NCBI GenBank assembly: GCA_910586225.1
Contig: CAJUIL010000013.1
Location: forward strand, 1 to 64,000
From: an uncultured Eubacterium sp.
GTDB taxonomy: Bacteria; Bacillota; Clostridia; Lachnospirales; Lachnospiraceae
Length of the DNA: 64,000 nucleotides
Reading direction: 5' to 3'
A program made the position numbers and the translations under genes. Under the pieces are notes generated by a model, which was not told where the DNA came from, searched no databases, and worked only from the letters and a program-made list of their open reading frames with translations. Shown here one piece after another: positions 35,073 to 44,316 of this stretch (position 1 is its first letter; each line of letters begins with the position of its first letter).

Positions 35073-35159
35073 ACTCGCAAACACGAAAGCTTGCCAAATA
35101 ACGCCGACTTACAAGTGTGATTGCTCCAAGCTATTTGGCAGACTTTATCGCTCGTGAGT
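35073..35159 (-). promoter_or_regulatory. Long hairpin in the leader of the His-rich CobW gene
   Basis: Minus-strand arms of 28 nt pair at 20 Watson-Crick and 4 G-U positions, closing on TGCCAAATA / TATTTGGCA, with a 31-nt loop. The structure ends about 27 nt before ATG 35045. It could be a regulatory RNA, an attenuator, or a DNA dyad. I do not recognise it as a known riboswitch. Confidence 0.5.
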
Positions 35160-35295
35160 ATAGTTGCAGCTGCTATGCTGCCTATCGTTTCCGGAATTTG
35201 TTCCGACAGGAACACATACATATTTTACTATAACATATATCTATCCATGTATTCCAGTAAAATTTTTATAAATATTTTACCAGATCATGCTGCAA

Positions 35296-35428
35296 GTAAC
35301 AGTTCGGGCAAGCTGACCTGTTACCTGCAAAATCCATTGAAAATCGCTTCGCGATGGGATTTTTGCACTCCTGAATCATGTTCTTACGGTCTTTGCAGCA
35401 GGGTGCAAAGACCTGCCTGAACTGTTAC
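35296..35428 (+). repeat. Complete copy B of the dispersed ~134-bp repeat
   Basis: 133 bp, close to copy A over its full length, with GTAACAGTTCGG and CTGAACTGTTAC ends and the same internal hairpins. It lies in the 561-nt gene-free stretch 35046-35606, between the CobW leader and the Rpn-like gene. The remainder of the stretch holds the hairpin at 35073-35159 and the promoter at 35468-35496. Confidence 0.85.
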
Positions 35429-35467
35429 TGCTGCAACGCTGTACGGCAACCTCTTTTGAAGTTCAAA

Positions 35468-35496
35468 TTGATTTCGCGGAGATTTCGGGGTATAAT
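35468..35496 (+). promoter_or_regulatory. Promoter of the second Rpn-like gene
   Basis: TTGATT (35468-35473), 17-nt spacer, TATAAT (35491-35496). About 110 nt before the start codon, just after repeat copy B. Confidence 0.65.
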
Positions 35497-35606
35497 GGCT
35501 TTAAAGATCCTTGCCTTTCGTATTTCCTGCCAATACATAAGGCAGGCAAATATTGTAACCACAAAGACATCTGAACTGTTGCATAATATTTAAGTTAGGA
35601 GAAAAT

Positions 35607-36482
35607 ATGTCCGAATTTTTAATGAAACCCAAAATTGACTTCGCGTTTAAAGAGATTATGGCAAACGAAAAAGCACGTACCGGGTTCCTAGCTGCTGTGC
35701 TCCATCTGAACCCGGACGATATTAAAGAGACTCGTATTTTAAACTCCCATCTGCGTAAAATACATGAAGATGACAAACTTGGTATCCTTGATATGCGGCT
35801 GCTGTTAAATGACGATACAGAAATCGACACAGAGATCCAGCTTTCCAAATTAAATGTATGGGCGAACCGTTCTTTATTCTATCTTTCAAAAATGTACACG
35901 GAACAGCTGGAAAAAGGCCAGAAATACGATATACTGAAAAAATGTGTCAGTATCAGTATTCTTGATTTTATCCTTTTCGAGAATGAAACTGAATTTTATT
36001 CCAGCTTTCACATTCTGGAAGACACCCGCCATTTCCTCTACACCGACAAAATGGAATTTCATGTAATGGAGCTTCCAAAGCTGCCTAAGGAAATACGCAC
36101 AGACTGCGGCAGCATTGAGCTTTGGGCAAAGTTTATCAACGCTGAGCAAAAGGAGGAATTTGATATGATCGCTGAAAAAGACCCTTATATCCAAAGCGCT
36201 TATGACCAGCTGCAGATCATCAGCCAGGACAAACAAAAGCGTCTGGAATATGAAGCCCGCGAAAAAACCATCCGCGACCACAACCAGTTTATATTTGAAG
36301 CTGAACAACGTGGCGAACGGCGCGGCGAACAACGCGGTGAGCAGCGTGGCGAACAACGCGCCAAGCGGCGTATCAATCGTTTAAATGAGCTGCTTTTGCA
36401 AGATAACCGTTTGGACGATTTGAAGCGCTCTATCACCGACGCGGCATTCCAGCAGCAATTATTTTCAGAATATGGGATCTGA
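35607..36482 (+). CDS. Rpn-family PD-(D/E)XK nuclease/transposase-like protein
   Basis: 291 residues of the PD-(D/E)XK nuclease family transposase group (PF12784-like). N-terminal MKPKIDFAFKEIMAN is characteristic. The nuclease core has GILDMRLLLNDDTEIDTEIQLS (Asp, then Glu-x-Gln) spread over about residues 70-85. A tandem arginine-rich repeat RGERRGEQRGEQRGEQRA near residue 240 precedes the C-terminal helix; such repeats vary in number between copies in genomes. TTAGGAGA lies before ATG. Unlike the first Rpn-like gene it is of normal composition. Role in recombination or mobility inferred. Confidence 0.88.
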   Translation: MSEFLMKPKIDFAFKEIMANEKARTGFLAAVLHLNPDDIKETRILNSHLRKIHEDDKLGILDMRLLLNDDTEIDTEIQLSKLNVWANRSLFYLSKMYTEQLEKGQKYDILKKCVSISILDFILFENETEFYSSFHILEDTRHFLYTDKMEFHVMELPKLPKEIRTDCGSIELWAKFINAEQKEEFDMIAEKDPYIQSAYDQLQIISQDKQKRLEYEAREKTIRDHNQFIFEAEQRGERRGEQRGEQRGEQRAKRRINRLNELLLQDNRLDDLKRSITDAAFQQQLFSEYGI

Positions 36483-36542
36483 GCTTTTCTGCATACAAAA
36501 AAGCTCAAAACAAAAGCTCAAAACGGAGGTGCCTTTACACCC

Positions 36543-37205
36543 ATGCATATTTTAATTATCGAAGATGAACCAGATATCCGTAACGAAATGAAAACCTTCC
36601 TGCAAAATTCCCTCTATCAGGTCAGTGTCCTCGAACAGTTTTCCAACATTCCAAAGCAAGTGCTGCAGCTGTCTCCGGATCTGATTTTACTGGACTTAAA
36701 CCTTCCGGAGCAGTCTGGTTTTTCGGTCTGCTCCGAAGTCCGCGCCATTTCCGATATTCCTGTCATATTTGTAACCGGAAGGGACAGCGCGTCAGATGAG
36801 GTAACAGCCCTTTTAACAGGCGGGGACGACTATATTACAAAGCCGTTCCAGCTGCCTGTCCTGCTCGCACATATCCAAGCGGTTCTCAAGCGGACGGCAA
36901 GGCAGGCGTATCCCATGATGCTCACCCATAAAGGCGTGGAGCTGGACACGGCTAAGGGCTGCATCCGTTATGCCGGCGGGCGCGCGGAGCTTACGAAAAA
37001 CGAACTAAAGATCCTAAGCTTCCTGTTTCGTAAAAAAGGAACGATCGTATCGCGGCCGGACCTTTTGGAAGCCCTTTGGGATGATAAGGCGTTTTTAGAC
37101 GATAATTCTCTGAGCGTACATATCACCCGTATCCGCGCAAAGCTGGATGGGCTTGGCGTTACGGATTTTATCCATACCAAACGGGGAATGGGGTATCTAA
37201 TATGA
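36543..37205 (+). CDS. Response regulator, OmpR/BceR-like
   Basis: Receiver domain with IIEDEPDIRNE (acidic pocket), LILLDLNLPEQSG (phosphorylated Asp near 52), and conserved Lys (ITKPFQLP), then a winged-helix DNA-binding domain (LTKNELKILSFLF, SVHITRIRAKL). 220 residues. GGAGGTG lies before ATG. Its stop overlaps the kinase start by 4 nt. It is followed by an ABC transporter, the arrangement of BceRS-BceAB modules that detect and pump out antimicrobial peptides. Confidence 0.94.
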   Translation: MHILIIEDEPDIRNEMKTFLQNSLYQVSVLEQFSNIPKQVLQLSPDLILLDLNLPEQSGFSVCSEVRAISDIPVIFVTGRDSASDEVTALLTGGDDYITKPFQLPVLLAHIQAVLKRTARQAYPMMLTHKGVELDTAKGCIRYAGGRAELTKNELKILSFLFRKKGTIVSRPDLLEALWDDKAFLDDNSLSVHITRIRAKLDGLGVTDFIHTKRGMGYLI

Positions 37206-38236
37206 ATTTCACGGATCATGTAAAAGACCAGCTTCTTCTGCTGACACTTCACGGCTGCTGCATGATGCTTCTGACAGCCTTTTTATACGCGACCGGCTAT
37301 CCGCATAGCCACTGTCTGCTCATTCTCATTTGCTGGGCGCTTGTACTGACCGTCTGGCTTCTTGGCCGCTACCAGAGCCGAAACAAATATTTCAGGCAGC
37401 TGCAGCAGGTGTTAAAGCAAACAGACCAAAAATACCTGTTCAGCGAGCTGATGCCCCGCTCCTTCCGCCTGGAGGACAGACTGTACCAAGAGCTGATCCG
37501 CCAGTCCAATAAGGCAGTCATAGAAAAAATCCGGTCAGTGGAAGCTGAAAAAAAAGACTACCGCGAATACATCGAAAGCTGGGTGCATGAGATCAAAGCA
37601 CCGATCGCCACCATCTCCATGATCTGTGAGCAGCAAAAGGATGATCAGACACGCCGCATTTTAAGAAAAAACCAACAAGTGGAAAATTACGTAGACATGG
37701 CACTGTATTATGCCCGTTCCGATGAGGTGTACAAGGACTATCTTATTCGGGAAGCTTCGCTGCAGCAGACCGCGGAGGAAGTACTGGCAAAACACAAATA
37801 CGATCTCATCATCTGTTGTTTTGAAGCACAGGCGGACTGTCCGGACATCGTATTTACAGATGTGAAATGGATTTCCTTTATTTTGAGCCAGCTTGTACGC
37901 AACGCGATCAAATATCACTGTGACACCCAGCCTAAAATCCGCATATATACAGAAAAAACCACGCATAGCGTTTCACTGGTCGTAGCGGATAACGGTATCG
38001 GCATCCGTCCAGAGGATGTGCCGCGTATTTTTGAAAAGGGATTTACCGGAGCAAACGGCAGAAAAGACCAGCGTGCAACAGGCATGGGCCTGTATTTGTG
38101 CGAAAAGCTGTGCCAAAAGCTCGGCATCAAAATTTCAGCACAGTCTAAAAAACATATTGGTACCAAAATTATATTAGAATTTCCTGTCAGCCATTATTTA
38201 TGGAAACTACCACAAAAAACCTCTCCTGAATCTTAA
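37202..38236 (+). CDS. Sensor histidine kinase, BceS-like intramembrane type
   Basis: Two N-terminal membrane helices with almost no external loop, so it probably reads its signal through the ABC transporter rather than directly. H-box SWVHEIKAPIATISM (His near 136), NAIKYHCD N-box, GIGIRPEDVPRIF G1-box and GMGLYLCEKL G2. 344 residues. Overlaps the regulator gene (ATGA). Confidence 0.93.
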   Translation: MNFTDHVKDQLLLLTLHGCCMMLLTAFLYATGYPHSHCLLILICWALVLTVWLLGRYQSRNKYFRQLQQVLKQTDQKYLFSELMPRSFRLEDRLYQELIRQSNKAVIEKIRSVEAEKKDYREYIESWVHEIKAPIATISMICEQQKDDQTRRILRKNQQVENYVDMALYYARSDEVYKDYLIREASLQQTAEEVLAKHKYDLIICCFEAQADCPDIVFTDVKWISFILSQLVRNAIKYHCDTQPKIRIYTEKTTHSVSLVVADNGIGIRPEDVPRIFEKGFTGANGRKDQRATGMGLYLCEKLCQKLGIKISAQSKKHIGTKIILEFPVSHYLWKLPQKTSPES

Positions 38237-38321
38237 AAAACTGTAAGATAAAAGCAAGAAAGCTTTATACCTCTCCCGCTCCCCATCTGTTATACTTACA
38301 AAAAAAGAAAGGATGAGGAAA
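38237..38321 (+). promoter_or_regulatory. Probable regulated promoter before the ABC genes
   Basis: Contains CTGTAAGATAAAAGC followed by a -10-like TATACT (38291-38296) with no good -35. This fits an activator-dependent promoter, perhaps used by the adjacent response regulator, but the binding site is not proven. Confidence 0.3.
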
Positions 38322-39089
38322 ATGAGCAGATATATCCGCATATGTGATGTGGAAAAATATTATGGAAACGGTGCAAATGTAACCAAAGCTGTAAACAGGG
38401 TCAGCTTTACAGTCGCACAAGGGGAATTTATCGGCGTAATGGGTGCGTCCGGCTCTGGAAAGACAACGCTTTTAAATATGCTGGCAACGATCGACCGCGT
38501 TACAGCCGGACATATTTATTATGAGGAGGTAGACATAACAGAGCTGTCTGAAAACCGTCTGGCACAGTTCCGTAAAAACAATCTTGGATTTGTATTCCAA
38601 GAATACAACCTGTTAGATACGCTGACCATCGAGGAAAATGTACTATTAGCGCTGGCTCTGCGGCAAAAAAGCAAAAAAAAGATCGAAGCTGCTTGCAGCG
38701 AAATGCTGCGGCTGCTTGGAATCGCAGATATCAAAGACCAGTTTCCTTACCAAGTGTCCGGCGGACAGAGGCAGCGCTGCGCGTGTGCCAGAGCTTTGAT
38801 CAGCCGTCCGAAGCTGCTTTTAGCAGATGAGCCAACCGGTGCGCTTGATTCACAGTCTGCGCAAACGCTGTTAGAAACGTTCTGCAGCCTGAATGAAACG
38901 CTTGGCGCCACAATCTTTATGGTGACGCACGACGCATTTTCTGCAAGCTACTGCAAAAGGATCTTATTTTTAAAGGACGGGCAGATCTTTCATGAGCTGC
39001 TGCGTGGCAGAAAAACACGACGAGATTTTCTAAATGAGATTTTAGATGTCTTATTGTTGACAGGAGGTGAGACGCTAGATGCTTGCTAA
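38322..39089 (+). CDS. ABC transporter ATP-binding protein, BceA-like
   Basis: ATPase of a peptide-detoxification (BceAB/MacB type) ABC transporter. Walker A GASGSGKTTLL, Q-loop VFQEYNLLD, signature VSGGQRQRCA, Walker B LLLADEPTGALD and H-loop VTHDAFS. 255 residues. ATG 38322 is favoured over 38313 by AAGG about 9 nt upstream. Its end overlaps the permease start by 11 nt. Confidence 0.94.
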   Translation: MSRYIRICDVEKYYGNGANVTKAVNRVSFTVAQGEFIGVMGASGSGKTTLLNMLATIDRVTAGHIYYEEVDITELSENRLAQFRKNNLGFVFQEYNLLDTLTIEENVLLALALRQKSKKKIEAACSEMLRLLGIADIKDQFPYQVSGGQRQRCACARALISRPKLLLADEPTGALDSQSAQTLLETFCSLNETLGATIFMVTHDAFSASYCKRILFLKDGQIFHELLRGRKTRRDFLNEILDVLLLTGGETLDAC

Positions 39090-41148
39090 GCTGGCTATGC
39101 GGAATGTCAAACGCTGTGCAAGGGACTATTTGATCTATGTACTGACGATGATGCTTGTCACAGCGGTTATGTTCGCATTTCATTCGCTGCTATTTTCAAA
39201 AGATGTGCAAAAGCTATTTGAAGCCGCAGCCCTGATGCAGATCATGATCGGACTTGCCACCTTTTTTGTCGTACTGATCACCGCATGGCTGATAAACTAT
39301 ATGGTGCGGTTTATGCTCGATAAAAGAAGCCGGGAATTGGGCATCTATTTGCTGCTTGGTATGTCAAAGCGTCAGCTTGCCAGGCTGCACTTTAGAGAAA
39401 GCCTGCTACTTGGTGCTGGGGCGTTTGCAGGCGGCGTGGCACTTGGAATACTGCTGCAGCAAATTTTGATGGCTGTATTTTACAGTGTCATACAGATCGA
39501 TCACAAGCTTCGGCTGGAATGGAGCAGCCAAGGTATCCTTCTGACAGCAGCCTGCTATGGCGGATGCTATCTGCTGGCTCTGCTGCGGTGCCATTTCCGT
39601 TTCCATCGGCTGAATATCTGCGCACTGATGAACGTAGAGCGTCAAAACGAAGAGATCAAAGAGTCAAATGAAAAATACAAGCAATGGCTGCTGCCGCTGT
39701 CTTGCGTATTTCTGCTTATCTTCGGCCTGTTTTTGTTTCTGTATCGTGGCTGGGGCGCTCAGACGATCTTGTTTTTCCTACTTGGACTTATCGTTACGAT
39801 CTATCTGTTTTATATTGGGCTTGCGGCAGCCGTGATCTGCTACATCAGCCGAAAGGGAAGCGCGGTCTACCAGGCGCAAAACCTGTTCTTGCTGCGCCAG
39901 TTCTCCTCAAAGATCAAAACCATGCGCTTTACACTTGGAACGCTGACCTCACTCTTTACGCTGGCTCTGCTCGGCTGTGCAGCCGCGTTGATGTTCCATC
40001 ATTTCCAAGATCAGATATTAGCTGATAAATGGCCATTTGACGTCCAGATATACAGCGGAAACCTTCAGGATGATTTTATCGCAGAGCGTAAGCTGCTCGC
40101 ACAAGAAGCGTCGGTACAGGAAATCTATACTTATCCCGTATACCACAACCATACGCGCGAGGTAAACAGCTGGCTTTATACACATCTTGCAGCATTCCCA
40201 AGGAGCTATCAAAAACCAGACGGATCCGCAGACTGGGAGAAAATACAAAAAGAGGACAATTCCTATTATCCCTACGATACGTATCTGGCTCTGTCAGACT
40301 ACAACCAGCTGCGTCAGATGCTCGGATATGAAACGGTAACGCTTTCCGATCATTCCTATTTGATACATCTCAAAGAACGGATATGGAAAGAAACGAAAGA
40401 CTTATCCCAAATGCTGCACATTTTGGGGCCAAACGGCGAACTGAATTTCGCAGGCGCCTACACAGAACCGTTTTCACAAGATGGGCATAACGGCTGTGAT
40501 TATCTGCTGATCGTACCAGATGCACTCGCTGGACAAATGAAGCCTTATTACAAAGAACTCGTAGCAAAGCTGGACAAATCGGCGCCTAACGACCTGCAGG
40601 AAAAGCTGGACGCACTCGCTAAAGAGGGCTCTATCCGGGATTTTGGCGACCCTGTCATTGACAAAACATCAGACGAGACTTCGATGTGCATCGGGTCTGA
40701 CACTATTGTAGCCTATGCTGGCAAAAACCTCGTTGGGTCAAGCCTTGTACCCGAAGTGAAATTTATGCTGACGTCTGTGATCTTTCCGTTATTTTATATG
40801 GGCCTTGTATTTATCTGTGTAGCGCTGACTGTATTATGCGTACAGCAGCTTTCGGATTCGTCCCGCTATCGTTTCCGCTACCAGGTGCTACACCAGATCG
40901 GCCTTAGCAGAAAAGAAATATCCGGTGTGGTCTTGCGGCAGCTGGCAGCGTTTTATCTATGCCCGATGCTGTTTGCAGCGGTAGTCAGCGGAATTACTTC
41001 AATTTATATGGGATGGAATTTTAACCGGTATACCGGAGCGCATATTTCATCGGTATGGTATTTTGGGATTTCATTTGGTGCATTTTCCGGTGTCTATCTC
41101 GTTTATTTTGTGATCACCTATCTTGGATTTTTGCGGAATATAGAGTAA
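39079..41148 (+). CDS. ABC transporter permease, BceB-like FtsX family
   Basis: About ten membrane helices and one large external domain (roughly residues 310-545), the layout of Bce-type permeases that bind lantibiotics or bacitracin. The N-terminus MLAKLAMRNVKRCARDYLIYVLTMML is cut here to its core MRNVKRCARDYLIY, typical of the group. FtsX-like segments occur at both ends (RSRELGIYLLLGMSKRQL). 689 residues. It stops 2 nt before the convergent tgt stop; no terminator was seen between them. Confidence 0.93.
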   Translation: MLAKLAMRNVKRCARDYLIYVLTMMLVTAVMFAFHSLLFSKDVQKLFEAAALMQIMIGLATFFVVLITAWLINYMVRFMLDKRSRELGIYLLLGMSKRQLARLHFRESLLLGAGAFAGGVALGILLQQILMAVFYSVIQIDHKLRLEWSSQGILLTAACYGGCYLLALLRCHFRFHRLNICALMNVERQNEEIKESNEKYKQWLLPLSCVFLLIFGLFLFLYRGWGAQTILFFLLGLIVTIYLFYIGLAAAVICYISRKGSAVYQAQNLFLLRQFSSKIKTMRFTLGTLTSLFTLALLGCAAALMFHHFQDQILADKWPFDVQIYSGNLQDDFIAERKLLAQEASVQEIYTYPVYHNHTREVNSWLYTHLAAFPRSYQKPDGSADWEKIQKEDNSYYPYDTYLALSDYNQLRQMLGYETVTLSDHSYLIHLKERIWKETKDLSQMLHILGPNGELNFAGAYTEPFSQDGHNGCDYLLIVPDALAGQMKPYYKELVAKLDKSAPNDLQEKLDALAKEGSIRDFGDPVIDKTSDETSMCIGSDTIVAYAGKNLVGSSLVPEVKFMLTSVIFPLFYMGLVFICVALTVLCVQQLSDSSRYRFRYQVLHQIGLSRKEISGVVLRQLAAFYLCPMLFAAVVSGITSIYMGWNFNRYTGAHISSVWYFGISFGAFSGVYLVYFVITYLGFLRNIE

Positions 41149-41150
41149 AG

Positions 41151-42275
41151 CTATTGGCGAAAGCCTTCCAGCTTCCTCTTTTTATAGGCAGCAAAATTTC
41201 CTTCCTCCAGTGCGACGCGTATCTCTTCCATCATCGTATTGTAGAAATACAGATTATGCAGCACACACAAACGCATCCCAAGCATTTCCTTCGCCTTTAA
41301 CAAGTGCCGGATATACGCGCGGCTGTAGGTACGGCAGGCCGGACACTGACAGCCTTCTTCAATCGGACTCTTATCGGCCTCGTAACGCTGATTGAACAGA
41401 TTGAGCTTTCCATGGTTCGTATAGACGTGGCCGTGTCTGCCGTTTCGGGTCGGGTATACGCAGTCGAAAAAGTCCACGCCGCGCTCTACCCCTTCCAATA
41501 TATTTTCCGGTGTGCCGACTCCCATTAAATACGTCGGCTTGTTTACCGGAAGATGCGGCACAGTCACATCCAGGATATGATACATTTCCTCATGTGTCTC
41601 GCCGACGGCAAGCCCGCCCAGCGCATAGCCATCCAGCTCCATCTCCGCGATCCGTTTCGCATGGTCAACGCGGATGTCGTCAAAGACAGCGCCTTGGTTA
41701 ATGCCAAATAACAGCTGGTTTTTGTTGATCGTATCGTCCAGGCGATTCAGGCGCTTCATTTCGTCCTTACACCGCTTAAGCCAGCGCGCCGTCCGGTCGA
41801 CAGACTGCTGCACATAAGCACGATCGGCGCGGCTGGACGGACATTCGTCAAACGCCATCGCGATCGTAGACGCCAGATTGGACTGGATCTGCATACTCTG
41901 CTCCGGCCCCATAAAAATCTTGCGTCCGTCGACATGGGACTGGAAGAACACGCCCTCTTCCTTGATCTTACGCAGGCTCGCAAGAGAAAATACCTGAAAT
42001 CCTCCGGAATCCGTTAAAATCGGCCGATCCCAGACCATAAACTGATGCAGCCCGCCTAGCTGCTTGATCAGCATATCGCCGGGACGAACGTGCAGATGAT
42101 ACGTATTCGAAAGCTCTACCTGAGTTTTGATGCCTTTTAAATCCTCTGTAGATACGGCGCCCTTGATCGCGGCGCACGTTCCTACATTCATAAAAACCGG
42201 GGTCTGGATATCTCCATGCACCGTATGGAAAATCCCGCGTTTTGCCCGGCCCTCCTGTTTGATCAATTCATACAT
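41151..42275 (-). CDS. tgt: Queuine tRNA-guanine transglycosylase
   Basis: Swaps guanine-34 for queuine or preQ1 in GU(N) anticodon tRNAs. Motifs: DSGGFQVFSLA (catalytic Asp), FDECPSS, GGLAVGE, DCVYPTRNGRHG and the zinc site CQCPACRTYS with a later His. 374 residues. Starts 2 nt after the IMP cyclohydrolase stop. queA and the queuosine precursor genes are not in this window. Confidence 0.96.
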   Translation of the reverse strand: MYELIKQEGRAKRGIFHTVHGDIQTPVFMNVGTCAAIKGAVSTEDLKGIKTQVELSNTYHLHVRPGDMLIKQLGGLHQFMVWDRPILTDSGGFQVFSLASLRKIKEEGVFFQSHVDGRKIFMGPEQSMQIQSNLASTIAMAFDECPSSRADRAYVQQSVDRTARWLKRCKDEMKRLNRLDDTINKNQLLFGINQGAVFDDIRVDHAKRIAEMELDGYALGGLAVGETHEEMYHILDVTVPHLPVNKPTYLMGVGTPENILEGVERGVDFFDCVYPTRNGRHGHVYTNHGKLNLFNQRYEADKSPIEEGCQCPACRTYSRAYIRHLLKAKEMLGMRLCVLHNLYFYNTMMEEIRVALEEGNFAAYKKRKLEGFRQ

Positions 42276-42276
42276 A

Positions 42277-42990
42277 TTATTTGTTCTTATTCACTATCCT
42301 TGTCTCATATTTTCCGGTTTCAATATCAATAAAGCGTACAAATAAAGACACTTTATTTTCTTCCTGTAAGCTGGACCATACCATATCCGTAAAGGCGTCA
42401 ATGTCACCGCTGATACCAATGCAGACAGGCTCTCCCGCAAAGCTTGGCAGCGGATCGCCGTCTCCCTGATACGTATGGATGATATGTCCTTCTCCAGCGA
42501 ATGGCTGCTCATACGCAAATGTCTGACGGCAGCAGGAGTCCGGTCTGCCTGCATTGCTCTTTAAGATCGACATCGCGTAATTGTACACGCCGCTTTCGAT
42601 ATGTAAAATACCTGAAATACGCGGCGTATAATTCGGCGCGTCCGGCTCAAACGTCCGAGTGCGCAGCGCCTGCTCAAACGTCTGCTGCTTGTCCATCAGC
42701 TCATAGATCGTATCCGTCTGATCGCCGTTTGTAACGATCATCTTATTGCCAAGCACACGTACCGGGGCATAAATGACAAGACTTGGATCGCTTAATTTTG
42801 CCGGGTCATGCGCCTTTGTGCGAATACCCTCACCATCCTTTACAAACACGCGGTTACGGCTATTTACGCTGCGCCCCATAATAAAATACGCCGTCACGGC
42901 ATACCGTTGATCCGCGGAAAGCCCGATGATAATTCCCCTTCCCGGATACGCATTCGCTTTCAGATATTGTTCCAAAGATGTAAGCTCCAT
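42277..42990 (-). CDS. IMP cyclohydrolase, PurO-like
   Basis: Closes FAICAR to IMP in purine synthesis; family PF07826, first known from archaeal PurO but present in Clostridia. Seen: NAYPGRGIIIGLS, YAVTAYFIMGRSVNSRNRV, ESGVYNYAMSIL and GEGHIIHTYQGDGDPLPSF. GGAGG 7 nt before ATG 42990 makes this the start (237 residues). It lies just upstream of tgt. Activity is inferred by family; a FAICAR formylation partner (PurH N-terminus or similar) is not seen here. Confidence 0.85.
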   Translation of the reverse strand: MELTSLEQYLKANAYPGRGIIIGLSADQRYAVTAYFIMGRSVNSRNRVFVKDGEGIRTKAHDPAKLSDPSLVIYAPVRVLGNKMIVTNGDQTDTIYELMDKQQTFEQALRTRTFEPDAPNYTPRISGILHIESGVYNYAMSILKSNAGRPDSCCRQTFAYEQPFAGEGHIIHTYQGDGDPLPSFAGEPVCIGISGDIDAFTDMVWSSLQEENKVSLFVRFIDIETGKYETRIVNKNK

Positions 42991-43027
42991 TCTGTTTTCC
43001 TCCCTGTTTTTCAAATACTTGCTTCTT

Positions 43028-44296
43028 TCATTGTAGATACCTTCTTAAAAGCTGTGCACGGTTTTTCCACTGATCAAGCTGCTGCGCCGCAGCTTTTCCA
43101 CGGCGCGATACCGCGAACAAGCGCTCCGGTTCCCGCAAAAGTATGCCAACCTGCTCCGGCAGCTCCTCCAGTCTTGAAAGGTCATAGTACACAATCGTAT
43201 CCATATGCGTGAACCGCTCCCGCAAATAAACGCTGTCATCCGTCAATGCCGCAGTACCCTGCAGCATTGACGTAAAAATACGGTCATGCGCCCCGTCCTT
43301 AAACCACGGCATTGTATTCAGCGCCAGCTTCGCCTGCGCCATCGCCTGTACACAGTCCGCAGACGCGACCATACGTCCAGCGGAAATCAAAGCCCGCGGA
43401 CAGTCACACGCGATCCGCTCCCAGTCCTTGCCGAACAAATGCACCTCAATACCGCCCTGCGCCAGTATCCGCACTGTTTTTTCACGGAAATACGTACGAA
43501 CCCAAAGATCTACCGCAGGCATCGAACTCATGCCCGCGCAAAGCTCCGCATCGCTCAGATCCGGCATCTCACGGCGCAGGTACGTTTCGATACAGGTAAA
43601 TAGCTCCTGCTTTGGATCCTGCACAAACGACTCGATCATTTCGTAATAAAAGTTCCGGTATTCCGGCCCCATCTGGGCAAGCTGCCTGTCAATATTGGAT
43701 AGCGGAACATAATTAGCAGTAAATACGAGCGGATAAGGGCGCTTTAGCCATTGCTCATACAACGCTTGCTCGTCCGTTTCCTGCTCAGATAAGCCTCCCT
43801 CACGATCAGCGTAAAGACCAGCCGCAGACGCATCGCATCCTATCAGGCAGTTTCCCGCCAATGGCAGGAACGAGCACGGTATCTTTGGATAAAACCGATG
43901 CATATAAGCTACATGGTCTCTGTCAACACAAAACGTCTGCAGATCCGCAGGCGGGATCTGCAGAGCTTGATAATAATAAATGGGATGGTCGACCATAAGG
44001 CTCAGGCACCGGATACCGAGCTTATCCCAAAGGCTGACTACAGGCTCGCCCGCATCATCCGTCTCCCAAAGCTCTGCCTCCCCGCTCAGCCCGATAAAAT
44101 TAAACGTAAGAAGCACCGTTTCTTTTTTCCGCTCGGCAACCTCCTGCCGCAGCTTCCAAGCGCTCAGTCCCAGCTTTTCAAAATCCATCCAGAAGCTTTC
44201 ATACCCCCAGGACTCAAACGCCTGCGCAAGCTGCCTGGAAAAATAGGTCAGCGTTTCTACCGCATTCTCGCAAAATACAATTCTCATATTTATCAT
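43028..44296 (-). CDS. Glycosyltransferase family protein, CgeB-like
   Basis: 422-residue cytoplasmic protein with DUF3880-like N-terminal segment (MVDHPIYYYQALQI, CVDRDHVAYMHRF) and a C-terminal GT4-like domain (RIFTSMLQGTAALTDDSVYLRERF). CgeB relatives modify spore coats or surface glycans. No strong ribosome site at ATG 44296; ATG 44287 is equally possible. It sits between UPF0210 and IMP cyclohydrolase genes in a run of minus-strand genes. Specific sugar unknown. Confidence 0.75.
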   Translation of the reverse strand: MINMRIVFCENAVETLTYFSRQLAQAFESWGYESFWMDFEKLGLSAWKLRQEVAERKKETVLLTFNFIGLSGEAELWETDDAGEPVVSLWDKLGIRCLSLMVDHPIYYYQALQIPPADLQTFCVDRDHVAYMHRFYPKIPCSFLPLAGNCLIGCDASAAGLYADREGGLSEQETDEQALYEQWLKRPYPLVFTANYVPLSNIDRQLAQMGPEYRNFYYEMIESFVQDPKQELFTCIETYLRREMPDLSDAELCAGMSSMPAVDLWVRTYFREKTVRILAQGGIEVHLFGKDWERIACDCPRALISAGRMVASADCVQAMAQAKLALNTMPWFKDGAHDRIFTSMLQGTAALTDDSVYLRERFTHMDTIVYYDLSRLEELPEQVGILLREPERLFAVSRRGKAAAQQLDQWKNRAQLLRRYLQ

Positions 44297-44316
44297 AATA
44301 TCATAAAAAGAAAGAA

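Noticed and set aside
35046..35160. NiCo/czcD or cobalamin riboswitch before the CobW gene
   Set aside because: The leader has a single long hairpin, not a four-way junction, and lacks the conserved cobalamin-box bases.
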